Below, in pieces: positions 1 to 10,800 of a stretch of 64,000 nucleotides of DNA; within the stretch, counting starts at the first letter, position 1, and each line of letters opens with the position of its first letter. Source of the DNA: Conus ventricosus (lineage: Eukaryota; Mollusca; Gastropoda; Neogastropoda; Conidae); the NCBI GenBank assembly GCA_018398815.1, contig CM031616.1:74702783-74766782 (forward strand), given 5' to 3'. The position numbers and the translations under genes are program-made. Under the pieces are notes generated by a model, which saw only the letters and a program-made list of their open reading frames with translations, searched no databases and was not told where the DNA came from.

Positions 1-1062
1 AAATTCCGCAAGGCGAATAAGAGTGGTGGTCGCAGGGGAAGGGTCTTTTCTTTGGTGAGAAAAAATGACAGGGCTTGCAGTCCATCTGCATGGGGAATTT
101 CTAGTATACAGAGATGTCACGTCGAGAGTGAATAGATATTTAGGCTGAACTTCGGATTGAGGTGGAGGTCATTGATGAGACTGAGAGCATGAGTAGTGTC
201 CTTGATGAACGTAGGCAGGTCTTAAACGAGGGGTTGGAGGATGGAGTCAGGGTATTCGGAAATATTTTCTGTGGGGCAATGCAGGCTGAGACGATGGGTC
301 TACCCGGGGTGTTTGCCTTGTGAATGTTGGGCAGAAGGTAGGAAAAAGGACTCTCTGGTCTTGGCTTTTATCAACAGTTTAGCCGTAGGGGGTAAGTGGC
401 TTTTTTGACAAGATCCTTTAAAGGTTTTTGGGAAAAAGTTTTTTGGTCTACTGGGAGGGTGGGCTGTTCCCGTTTCTGGGAGTGGGGGGTGTTTTGAGTT
501 GCCTGAGAGTTCTGCTATATACAGGTTCCTGTCCCACACCACAACCCCATCACCCTTTTTCAATGGTTTTTGACAATGTATCCTCTTGGGAGGGACTCAA
601 GAGCTTGAATTTCTGTGGGGGTAAGGTTGGAAATCGTGCTGGGGGAGAATTTAAGTTTGCGTAATTCAGAGAGGCAAGTTTTGATGTAGCATTCAACTTC
701 ATTATTCCACGGGGTGGTTCTCGGTAGAAAAGGGGTTGTGAAAAAAGTTTGTGAAATAAATCATCGTCAGGGTTTAAAGGTTTGGGTTTTGGGGGGGTGA
801 CCAAGCACGGCCATCCATTCAAGGAAGAAAGAAGCGTTCGCAGTCATGGATGTGTGTAAATTGTTGATGGGGCTTCCTGGGGATGAATTTGAGACCCCTA
901 GAGAGTACAGATTCTTCAGAGGCAGACAGATGGGAGAGGGGGGGCTCCGCCAATATTTCCCCCCTGATCAGTGGAAATTCTCCTCAGCGCTCTGTGTGTG
1001 CTGCAGTACCTAGGGCCTGTAGGCTAGGGGAATTAAGAGATCGAGAAGTTGCCTGTGGGCAG
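1..1062. other. No recognised feature
   Basis: I see no domain, repeat family or convincing exon here apart from the acceptor that ends the stretch. Short open frames on both strands look like chance. Confidence 0.5.
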
Positions 1063-1127
1063 GGTTCCATGTACCCACCAGCCAAAGATGGCCAGGACGA
1101 AGTTGCACTCCGCCTCCGTCACTCGCA
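1063..1127 (+). CDS. Candidate internal exon, protein unrecognised
   Basis: A 65-bp segment lies between an acceptor ending GTGGGCAG and a strong donor GTAAGTGAG. One frame reads through without a stop and starts G-S-M-Y-P-P-A-K-D-G-Q-D-E-V-A. I do not recognise the protein. The 45-bp minisatellite begins about 60 bp after the donor, so it would lie in the following intron. The opposite strand is also open and reads plausibly, so strand and exon status are inference from splice signals alone. Confidence 0.35.
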
Positions 1128-1189
1128 GTAAGTGAGGCCTTCGGGACCCGCGCACAGTGTGTGTCAGTGACCCGACTTGGCCTGTGGGC

Positions 1190-2640
1190 TGCAGCGTCCC
1201 CTGGTTTGTGCTGCAGTGTCCTCTGGTTTGTGCTGCAGTGTCCTCTGGTTTGTGCTGCAGTGTCCTCTGATTTGTTTTGTCTTTGTCACTGACTATGTGC
1301 TGCATGTTCTTGGTTTGTGTTGTCTTTGTCACTGACTTGCGCTGCTGTGTCCTCTGGTTTGTGTTGTCTTTGTCACTGACTATGTGCTGCAGTGTCCTCT
1401 GGTTTGGGGCTGCAGTGTCCTCTGGTTTGTGCTGCCCGTGTTCCTTGGTTTGTGTTGTCTTTGTCACTATGTGCTGCGTGTCCTCTGGTTTGTGTTGTCT
1501 TTGTCACTGATATGTGCTGCAGTGTCCTCTGGTTTTTTTGTTTTCTTTGTCACTGATATGTGCTGCAGTGTCCTCTGGTTTATGTTGTCTTTGTCACTGA
1601 CTATGTGTGCTATGTCCCCTGGTTTGTGTTGTCCCTTTTTCACAGACTATGTACTGCAGTGTCCCCTGGTTTTCTGTTGTCTTTGTCACTGATATGTGCT
1701 GCAGTGTCCTTGGTTTATGTTGTCTTTGTCAAATGACTATGTGCTGCAGTGTCCTCTGGTTTATGTTGTCTTTGTCATGACTATGTGCTGCAGTGTCCTC
1801 TGGTTTCTGTTGTCTTGTCACTGACTATGTGCGGCAGTGTCCCCTGGTTTATGTTGTCTTTGTCACTGACTATGTGCTGCAGTGTCCCCTGGTTTGTGTT
1901 GTCTTTGTCAACTATGTGCTGCAGTGTCCCCTTTGGGTTTTTGTTGTCTTTGTCACAGACTATGTGCTGCAGTGTCCTTTGGTTTTTGTTGTCTTTGTCA
2001 CAGACTATGTGCTGCAGTGTCCTCTGGTTTGTGTTGTCTTCGTACTGACTAGGTGCTGCAGTGTCCTCTGGTTTGTGTTGTCTTCGTCACTGACTATGTG
2101 CTGCAGTGTCCTCTGGTTTGTGTTGTCTTCGTCATGACTATGTGCTGCAGTGTCCTCTGTTTTGTGCTGCAGTGTCTTCTGGTTTGTGTTGTAGTGTTCT
2201 CTTGGGTTTGTGTTGTCTTCGTCACTGACTATGTGCTGCAGTGTCCTCATGTTTGTGCTGCAGTGTCCTCTGGTTTGTGTTGCAGTGTTCTTGGTTTGTA
2301 TTGTCTTTGTCACTGACTATGTGCTGCAGTGTCCTCTGGTTTGTATTGTCTTTGTCACTGACTTTATGCTGCAGTGTTCTCTGGTTTGTGGTGCAGTGTC
2401 CTCTGGTTTGTGTTGCAGTGTCCTTGGTTTGTGTTGCAGTGTCCTCTGGTTTGTGTTGCAGTGTCCTCTGGTTTGTGCTGCAGTGTCCTCTGGTTTGTGC
2501 TGCAGTGTCTCTGGTTTGTGTTTTGTGGTGCAGTGTCCTCTGGTTTGTGTTTTGTGGTGCAGTGTCCTCTGGTTAGTGGTGCAGTGCCCTCTGGTTTGTG
2601 CTGCAGTGTCCTCTGGTTTGTGTTGTCTTTGTCGATGATG
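1190..2640. repeat. Minisatellite, unit about 45 bp
   Basis: Roughly 30-35 degenerate copies. A full unit has TGTGCTGCAGTGTCCTCTGG followed by a TTTGTGTTGTCTTTGTCACT block and GACTA. Toward the 3' side (2380-2620) most copies lose the second block and shrink to 18-21 bp. Unit lengths vary by single bases, so the long open frames across it are artefacts of composition. Confidence 0.95.
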
Positions 2641-4411
2641 TTGTCCGTGCGCTTCCGTTGAACTTACTTTGTTTTGTTGTTGTCATGGATTTTGTCTGTG
2701 TGCTCTCAAATAACCTAGTTTGTTTGTTGTCTGTGTGCTCCCATTTTTCTTGTTGTCAGCGATTTTGCTTTGTATTTGTTGTTGTTGTTGTCGTCGTACC
2801 CTGGCTAAAAGAACTCCTGGGATCATCGAACGGCCGAAGCACTTTAACACTATGATACAAATGCATCAGCTTGGGATGAGAACATTACGTGTTTGACCGT
2901 TTTTTATTACCCTGCCACGTGGGCAGTCACACTTCGACTTCGGGGATTTTAGAGGCCTATGGTGCTATGCTAGGAGCTGTCACGACTGAAGACAATCCCG
3001 CGTAACTATGCTAAGATAACAACATTTTGATGTAGCCTTGGTGTTCTAACCTATGTCAGTTGGTCTGACACAGCCTTTAGCCACGGCGTTTTTGTTTTCG
3101 TGGTATTTTCCTTTCTGTTTCATCACAGTTGGGGTTTACCTTTCAAATCAATTGTGAATGCGCATGTGTCTAGCCTCCTTGGAGTGAATGAGCATCAAAT
3201 CGATACAACGAACACAGACCAGCGCAGAAGAAATGAGTGGGGGGAAGGCAATAGAGGAAGTTTTAATGCACCTCAAGATTCCCTATCTCGCTGTTTCTTA
3301 TTTTTTTAGCAGTCAAGATTGTGCTTTCTCTCGTGCCACGTCCACACTTAAGATGGTTTGGGCAGGGGAGTAATTGGGGTGGGGGTGGGGGGCACAATCA
3401 TAGCAAGTTTACTAGCTGTTTAGTTTGGGCGATCAACTCGGTCAAGGGACTTCACCCCTGTTCTGGCTATACGAATGGCTGATGGTTTATGTCCCTTGGA
3501 AAATTACTTCGGGGCGGTGAGGGGGAGCGTTTTTTGCTAAAAGTGTCGATCCCGATTGAAGGCCAGCGTGCCTGTACCAGAGCGGTGCTCATTTTCTGTG
3601 AGATAGAACGCTTGCGGGAGTATGTAGTGAGGAGAATACACTCCAGGGACTATAGTAGAAGGAACAGCCCAGCTGTGGCGACACCTTCAGTGGGCCATTC
3701 GTCAACTTGAAGACATGGGCCATTTCAAAGGGCGTGGAGCAATTTACTTTCGCTCATCAAGTTTACAGTACGGGGTATGGCCGAGTGTAGTCTTGTCGAA
3801 GCGAGTTGAACTTTTTGCAAATGAAAAGAAGAAAAAATGACCATTTTCAAAACAAGCCGCTAATGAGTGTCCATCGATGGTGTTGTTTCTAATGAGTCAT
3901 TTAGGTGTGATTGTTGACGATAGTAAGTAAAATTACGACCAGAAGACTGAAATCTTTTTCAGTGACGTGTGTGGTACTAGAGGTTAAAGAGTCACCCCGC
4001 ATCTACATAAAACTGCGTTCCGATTGGTCAGCATAGTCTATACCGACCAGCTAGCACAAGTGGTACTGATTTTAAAAAGGCCAATTGTAGGCGTAATTAA
4101 ACGCAAAAATAGAACTGCTGGGCCGCCAAACGACGGAATAAATAAAGTACAAAACAGACGCAACGCGCTTCGGCATGTGTCCACATGTATGGAGCGTTTT
4201 CTTTTTTCCCGTCTAGGTTCTTCAGTCCATGGTCATTAATTAATATGTGGTGTACGTGTCTATTGTTTGGGTTGTCAAGCCACGCGGTGAAAACTTGGAA
4301 AGATCTCGAGTGGGCAGTTTGTACAATGATACACACGTCATTATTGTGATTACGGAGGAATTGTTAGTGTGCACTTGTTTTCCACCCGTACTAATATGTT
4401 CAGTATTATAC
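2641..4411. other. Unique sequence, nothing recognised
   Basis: Non-repetitive sequence without a recognisable exon, RNA gene or transposon domain. Confidence 0.4.
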
Positions 4412-4452
4412 ACACACGCACACACACACACACACACGCACGCACATGCACA
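4412..4452. repeat. (CA)n microsatellite
   Basis: An impure CA tract with CG interruptions, ending about 20 bp before the acceptor of the next exon. Confidence 0.9.
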
Positions 4453-4474
4453 CTTAAGTGACGTGTCTGGACAG

Positions 4475-5109
4475 TGAGTACAGCACACCGGGTGATGCGG
4501 CCCACGGACGTGTCGGCCACGTATTCTCTGACCACCCGGTGACCAAGGTCAAGCAGCTGCAGAACTCGGACACCAGCCACCGCTTCATGGACAGGCCCTA
4601 CTGCAGCAAGGACGAGCGGCCCCGCAAGGTGGTGCTGTCCAACGCTGCTCCGCCAGCGACTCCACCCTGACGAAGCCGCCCACCGCAGAGAGCCGCTGCC
4701 GCCCCAAGACCCTCCAGTCCAGCAACTGCGGCCACCGCCACAGCCCCAGCTCCCTGGGGTCCTGAACAGGCAGCCGATGATCCCTTCTCCATGATCCGCT
4801 CCAGCCCCTCCCGTTCGCCTTATCACTCGGGCCCCTTCACGGACACCAGCTCGGTCTCCAGGATGCACTCCAGCATGCAGTTGCGCTCGCACGCCAACAT
4901 GCCCAAGGCGGCAGCAGCAGGGGCTCCATCTTCGGCTCCTTTAAGCGGCCCACCAAGGTGCACCCCATCGACTTCTACACCACCACCAAGGACTGGACAA
5001 GAGGACCGCTGGCGGAGACAGTGGACGTGCCCCCCAGCTCCAGTCCAGTGCAGCCACGAGGTGATCCAGGAATGCTCGGAAACCTCCAGGGAGGCAAGGA
5101 AACTCCAAG
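4475..5109 (+). CDS. Coding exon(s) of an unrecognised gene, frameshifted
   Basis: GC-rich sequence with clear coding character follows an acceptor (TGTCTGGACAG). Three frames carry the coding sense in turn. About 4525-4650 reads with H-P-V-T-K-V-K-Q-L-Q and D-R-P-Y-C-S-K-D. About 4650-4760 has D-S-T-L-T-K-P-P. About 4765-4910 has D-P-F-S-M-I-R-S-S-P-S-R-S-P-Y. The stretch from about 4905 has I-F-G-S-F-K-R-P-T-K-V-H-P-I-D-F-Y. At least three single-base indels are needed to join them, from sequencing error or pseudogene decay. The product is rich in Ser, Pro and basic residues, and I cannot name the family. The end is uncertain: GTCAGG at 5110 or GTAAAG at about 5149. Confidence 0.55.
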
Positions 5110-5349
5110 GTCAGGACAGCCCTGTGTCGAGGTCCTCTTGTGCATGGGGTAAAGAAAGAGGGTGGGAGGAGAGAGGAGGAGGGTTGGGGGGAGAGAGGAG
5201 GAGGGTTGAGTGTGGAGGGGAGGAGGGAGGGGGGAGGGGGGTCACAAGAGACAGACAGCCGTTGGACAGACAGGGGATTTTTGTGTTTGTCTGTGAGCAT
5301 TTTAACTCCAGCCTGAAAAGTTGTGCGCAGTACGAACATCCATAGTGCC

Positions 5350-5390
<41 letters not shown>

Positions 5391-5392
5391 TG

Positions 5393-5423
<31 letters not shown>

Positions 5424-5589
5424 CGTGCGTGCACGCGCGTACATGCGTGTGTGTTTGTCCGTGCTTGCTTGTGTGCATGTGTGTGTTTGTGCGTGCATGT
5501 GTGTGCGTGCGTTGCTTATGGTGCGTGCGTGTGCATGTGTGTGTATGTGCGTGCGTGTTTGTTTGCGTGCAGATGTATGTGTGATGTGC

Positions 5590-5661
<72 letters not shown>

Positions 5662-5662
5662 C
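5350..5662. repeat. (GT)n microsatellites with GTGC variants
   Basis: Two nearly pure GT tracts (about 5352-5420 and 5590-5658) are joined by a GTGC/GTGT-rich stretch. The Cys/Val open frames across this region come only from GT composition. Confidence 0.95.
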
Positions 5663-5891
5663 TGTCTTTAAGTTGTTACTTGTACTTAAGAATTTATTAC
5701 CATCCTCTGAAGGCATGACGTTCGTTAGAAAAGAGGGGAAAATAACAAAACGATCAAGACTTTGATTTTAAAAAAAGGAATTTTTAAGTGCAAACAACGG
5801 ACTGTTTTCAAGTGCTATTTTGTCTGGAGTCTGGCCTCGTGTGTTCAGTTGGGATGGGGGTGGGGGTGGGGGTGGGGGCTGCCTGTCCCAG

Positions 5892-6078
5892 GAGGTCAAG
5901 CCAACCAGTCAGGCAGCCACTCCGCCTCGTTTCACGTCCAGGACCAGCAGGGGTGGAGCGCTGAGGGCGCCACGGGCACAGCGCTACCTGGTTGGCCCGA
6001 CGACAGTGACTGCAGGCCTCGGAGACGTTCAACTCTAAACGCAGGATTTCCTTCGAGAAGGGGGTCAAGGGTTCTCCG
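5892..6078 (+). CDS. Candidate exon, protein unrecognised
   Basis: A 187-bp segment lies between acceptor CTGCCTGTCCCAG and strong donor GTAGGTGT. Its last third reads well in one frame (S-E-T-F-N-S-K-R-R-I-S-F-E-K-G). The first two thirds read better in another (S-G-S-H-S-A-S-F-H-V-Q-D-Q-Q-G-W), so one indel is likely inside. It could be the next exon of the gene at 4475-5109, which has the same strand and similar composition. A GGGGGT run sits just before the acceptor. Confidence 0.45.
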
Positions 6079-6280
6079 GTAGGTGTGCGGGCATACGGGA
6101 GGGGGAGAGGGTGGTGGTGGAGAGGGTGGGGGTGCTAGAAAACCCCTGATACGAGTGCTGGTATAGGTAAGGGTATGGGAGAGTGGGGAGAAAGTTTTTG
6201 GGGCAGGAGCGTGGTAAAAGGATGTATGTGTTTGGGAAAGGAGTGGTTAGATAGATATCTTTTTTATGTGTTTTAGGCGC

Positions 6281-6344
6281 GCGTGCATGTGTGTGTGTAT
6301 GTGTGTGTGTATGCTTATGGAGCATGTGTGTGTGTGCATGGTGA

Positions 6345-6390
<46 letters not shown>

Positions 6391-6420
6391 TGTGTGTGGC
6401 GCGCGCGCACGTGTGTGTAG
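6281..6420. repeat. (GT)n microsatellite
   Basis: A GT tract with GTAT and GCGC interruptions. Confidence 0.9.
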
Positions 6421-7344
6421 TGTGTACATTCGTCTTCAGATTGTATAATATCATCAAAGTGGTCCTAGTATGAAAAGACTCTGAAATTAACCTTTTACTT
6501 ATTCAGTATTACATTAATGTGTTTTAAGTATTGATTGAGTCATTTTTTTAAATATATATCTTTGGCACGATTTATTCTCATTGGCTTAAAAGCAGAAGAC
6601 GTGGGCCAGCAATACGGCATCGTTATTTTGAGCGTTACAGATTAGAAATACGGATTTGGGGCACCCTTCAAAAAGAGATAATCTACTACGAGTAACCCTG
6701 TGACTTGATAATACCCACATCTCAGCATTGCTGTCTGTGTGGAGAAAAGACCAGTGGTGCGCAAGGCCGGCTCCATGTGTAGATCCCAGTGGTTAGATGG
6801 TAATGGCTGTCAGGTGGTCAGTGTGGGTCATTGTCCACAGTGATAACAGGTGTGCACCAACAGACCTTAGCAGTTAGGAACTTGAAAATATGGCCGTCCT
6901 TAAAATCCTTGACGGAGACAAATCTGACGGGTGCTTTGCTGTCCTCCCCCCCCCCCCCCTCTCTCTCTCTCTCTCTCTGTGACAACATTTTAAAAGCAAA
7001 TCAGGTCAGCCTTTCACCGTGAATCAAGATGCTTACGCGGCGGTGTGTGTACAGAGGTTGAAGATCGATCTCCTTAGTAAACACTATCCAGAGTTAATTG
7101 CCCCTCATCATCATGGCAGAAAGAAAGGCGCCAAGCTTTGAAGAGTGAACCAAACAGAAAGAAGTACAAGTGGGATATCCATCACCACATCACTGGAGAT
7201 GGGTAGACACAGACTGAAAACACCACTATCTATAGAGAATCGATTTCAGCCAGATGGGAGAGTGGAGAGAGTATGGACAGGGAAGCTGTGTCAGATTTAT
7301 ACAAAAAACAAACAAACCATGCACACGGACGTTGATGAAAAAGA
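6421..7344. other. Intergenic or intronic, nothing recognised
   Basis: AT-richer sequence. It contains only a short C-run followed by a CT run (6946-6979). No exon or transposon domain was recognised. Confidence 0.4.
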
Positions 7345-7349
7345 TTCAG

Positions 7350-9105
7350 CGTTCCCTTTGTGTGTTGATGTCACTGATTGGTGCCCTCTCTGTCTCTTTG
7401 TGTCTTGATGTCACTGACGTGCCCTCTCTGTCCCTTTGTGTGTTGATGTCACTGATTGGTGCCCTCTCTGTCCCTTTGTGTGTTGATGTCACTGATTGGT
7501 GCCCTCTCTGCCCCTTTGTGTGTTGTCACTGATTGGTGCCCCTCTCTGTCCCTTTGTGTGTTGATGTCACTGATTGGTGCCCTGTAGCTCTCTGTCCCTT
7601 TGTGTGTTGATGTCACTGATTGGTGCCCTCTGTCCCTTTGTGTGTTGATGTCATGATTGGTGCCCCTGTAGCTCTCTGTCCCTTTGTGTGTTGATGTCAC
7701 TGATTGGTGCCCCTCTCTGTCCCTTTGTGTGTTGATGTCACTGATTGGTGCCCCTGTAGCTCTCTGTCCCTTTGTGTGTTGATGTCACTGATGGTGCCCC
7801 TCTCTGTCCCTTTGTGTGTTGATGTCACTGATTGGTGCCCCTGTAGCTCTCTGTCCTTGTGTGTTGGTGTCACTGATTGGTGCCCTCTCTGTCCTTTATG
7901 TGTTGGTGTCACTGATTGGTGCCCTCTCTGTCCTTTGTGTGTTGATGTCACTGATTGGTGCCCCTCTCTGTCCCTTTGTGTGTTGATGTCACTGATTGGT
8001 GCCCTGTAGCTCTCTGTCCCTTTGTGTGTTGATGTCACTGATTGGTGCCCCTGTAGCTCTCTGTCCCTTTGTGTGTTGATGTCACTGATTGGTGCCCCTC
8101 TGTCCCTTTGTGTGTTGATGTTACTGATTGGTGCCCTCTCTGTCCCTTTGTGTGTTGATGTCACTGATTGGTGCCCTGTAGCTCTCTGTCCTTGTGTGTT
8201 GATGTCACTGATTGGTGCCCCCTCTGTCCTTTGAGTGTTGGTGTCACTGATTGGTGCCCCCTCTGTCCCTTTGTGTGTTGATGTCACTGACGTGCCCTCT
8301 CTGTCCCTTTGTGTGTTGGTGTCACTGATTGGTGCCCCTCTCTGTCCTTTGTGTGTTGGTGTCACTGATTGGTGCCCCTCTCTGTCCCTTTATGTGTTGG
8401 TGTCACTGATTGGTGCCCTCTCTGTCCCTTTGTGTGTTGATGTCACTGATTGGTGCCCTGTAGCTCTCTGTCCCTTTGTGTGTTGATGTCACTGATTGGT
8501 GCCCCCTCTGTCCCTTTGTGTTTTGGTGTCACTGATTGGTGCCCCTCTCTGTCCCTTTGTGTGTTTATGTCACTGACGTGCCCCTCTCCGTCCTTTATGT
8601 GTTGGTGTCACTGATTGGTGCCCCTCTGTCCCTTTGTGTATTGGTGTCACTGATTGGTGCCTCTGTCCCTTTGTGTGTTGGTGTCACTGATTGGTGCCCC
8701 TCTCTGTCCCTTTGTGTGTTGGTGTCACTGATTGGTGCCCTCTCTGTCCCTTTGTGTGTTGATGTCACTGATGGTGCCCTCTGTCCTTTGTGTGTTGATG
8801 TCACTGATTGGTGCCCTCTCTGTCCCTTTGTGTGTTGGTGTCACTGATTGGTGCCCCTCTCTGTCCCTTTGTGTGTTGGTGTCACTGATTGGTGCCCTCT
8901 CTGTCCCTTTGTGTGTTGATGTCACTGATTGGTGCCCTCTCTGTCCCTTTGTGTCTTGATGTCATGATTGGTGCCCCTCTCTGTCCTTTGTGTGTTGATG
9001 TCACTGATTGGTGGCCCTCTCTGTCCCTTTGTGTGTTGATGTCACTGATTGGTGCCCCTCTCTGTCCCTTTGTGTCTTGATGTCACTGATTGGTGCCCTT
9101 GCAGC
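7350..9105. repeat. Minisatellite, unit about 40 bp
   Basis: About 43 copies of a unit containing TGTGTGTTGATGTCACTGAT, then TGGTGCCC and CTCTCTGTCCCTT. One subset has a 6-bp insertion CTGTAG before the CTCTCTGTCC block. Another has GTTGGTGTC instead of GTTGATGTC. The subsets are intermingled, as expected of ongoing unequal exchange. Copy lengths vary by one or a few bases, so the Asp-Ile-Asn-Thr-Gln open frames are not genes. Confidence 0.97.
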
Positions 9106-9151
9106 TCTCTTTCCGTTGGGCGTCAGTGCATCAGGTGGAGATGAAGAGGGC

Positions 9152-9182
9152 GGGGGGGGGGGGGGGGGGGGAGGGGAGGGGA
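9152..9182. repeat. Poly(G) run
   Basis: An interrupted G homopolymer just after the 40-bp array. Confidence 0.9.
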
Positions 9183-9189
9183 GTCTGAA

Positions 9190-10800
9190 CTAGGACATTG
9201 CCGTTTTATGAGGTCAGACGAAAGAAATGTTTTGTTTTACAGGATAAACTTCTTCGAAGAGTTTTATGCTGTACATGTAGACTTGTTTAATTAACACGTC
9301 TTGACATTTTGATTTACTTCGTGGGTGACTTTTGATGTTGATTATGAATATCTGTACTGTACTGTAGCATCATCATCCCTTACTTAAACCCTGTTAAGAC
9401 CTGACCTTAGCTGATTTCTTTTTAATTAGCAATACAGTCGTTCCCACTGTGTGCGAAGCAAAGAGTGTTTGGGATTCAAAGCAAGTCTAAGGGAAACAAC
9501 TGTGATCAGACCCATGAGAAAGGTACTCTGTTCCCTGACTTTCCAACCATCGACATGGGAAGGTGAGAGAGGAAGGGGGAACGGGGCAGACAGACACAGT
9601 TATGGGAGGAGGGGGGGGAGTAGAATAGGAACGGGTAGAACAGCCATATGTGAATCAACTTGCCTTTAAGTCTGATGGGAAAAAAAATCTAATACCCAGA
9701 TAAAAGGTATGGAAATCTGGAATGGATTTATGAAATGGAATAAACGTCACATGTGACATAAACGTAGGACGATGGGGAAAACACAGAACAAGCCAGGGTT
9801 ACAGCGTGAACATGACGAAAGGCAGACGAACTGAACCGATTCTGGCGATAAATGAACACGGCTGTCTACATCCCTGCTGCCTTCTCCATTCTCCCCAGAA
9901 ATGTTTCACGTGTCGCTGTATCACCGGGACGGTCAGTCCCCACGTCCCCTCCCCCGCACTTCCCTATCTCCACCCCTCCCTTCATTGCATATGTAGGGTA
10001 GTCGTAATGTTGTGGCCAATCCCAAAGGGGGATGGGGGTGAGAGGAAGTGCAGGTGAGCACTGTGCCGCTCTAGGTTCGGGTCATTGCATGTAACTCCCC
10101 GTTAGCGCGCAGTAGAAATGTAGTACTTTTGTGTGGGCCGTCGGTATGATCAAGACATTTCACACGTGAGTCAAAATAGGGGAGATGCCTCTCGTTTAAG
10201 TCGCTTTTTCGTTGTATGTGCCGCTTGCCCGCACGTGTGGCACGTGAACGTGTTGATGAAGCGGCATTCCTGTGAAGTTGTCAGTGTGTAAAATGTCTGA
10301 CCGTGGGTCAACAGTAGTCATCGTCCTTTATGTGTAATGGTAAGTAATTAAACAACAGAATACATTATAGGAATCGGTGAGTAAAAAAGATAAGTAAATA
10401 AAGAGAGCAGAGGGTTCTGGTTTTGGATTCTTTCGACGTACAGTACTCCTGTGACTGAGGCCACAGGGCCAGGACACACTGGAAGAAAAGCAAGGAGGAA
10501 GATGGGGTAGGGAAAGGTGGGGGTTGGGGGGGAAGAGAGCCTGTCTAAAGAAAAGGCAGCAAGGGCCCGACTTCTTTTCTTCCTAAAATACGGGTTCACT
10601 CAAAAACGAGTAGGTCACCAGCGCGCATGTTAAAAATAAATAAAAATAACATAAATAGTGCGACTCAAAATGTTGGCCCTGGAGCAAATTTGGCAACAAG
10701 GGGTCGCACTCGATATTCAAGAATTTAAAAAGCAATGGCCAAATTCGGCCCAGGTAATAGTAAAATATTGGGGAAGTAAAATAGAAAATTTCGTCAATAT
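9190..10800. other. No recognised feature
   Basis: Unique sequence with no convincing exon, RNA or transposon domain. The part near 10800 may be the 3' untranslated end of the neighbouring minus-strand LINE. Confidence 0.4.

Noticed and set aside
1033..2661. Cys/Val/Leu-rich frames over the 45-bp array
   Set aside because: Frame changes with every irregular unit and there is no unique coding sequence or start context; composition artefact.
7449..8925. Asp-Ile-Asn-Thr-Gln repeat frames on the minus strand
   Set aside because: Unit length is irregular (about 35-47 bp), so no frame persists through the array; not a gene.
7350..9105. CRISPR-like array (regular repeats)
   Set aside because: Whole units repeat with no unique spacers, and the context is eukaryotic; this is a minisatellite. 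The same applies to the other arrays.
9106..9136. Short exon between CCCTTGCAG and GTGGAGATGAAG
   Set aside because: Only about 30 bp, a weak donor, and the acceptor is a variant of the repeat unit itself. Not enough for a call.
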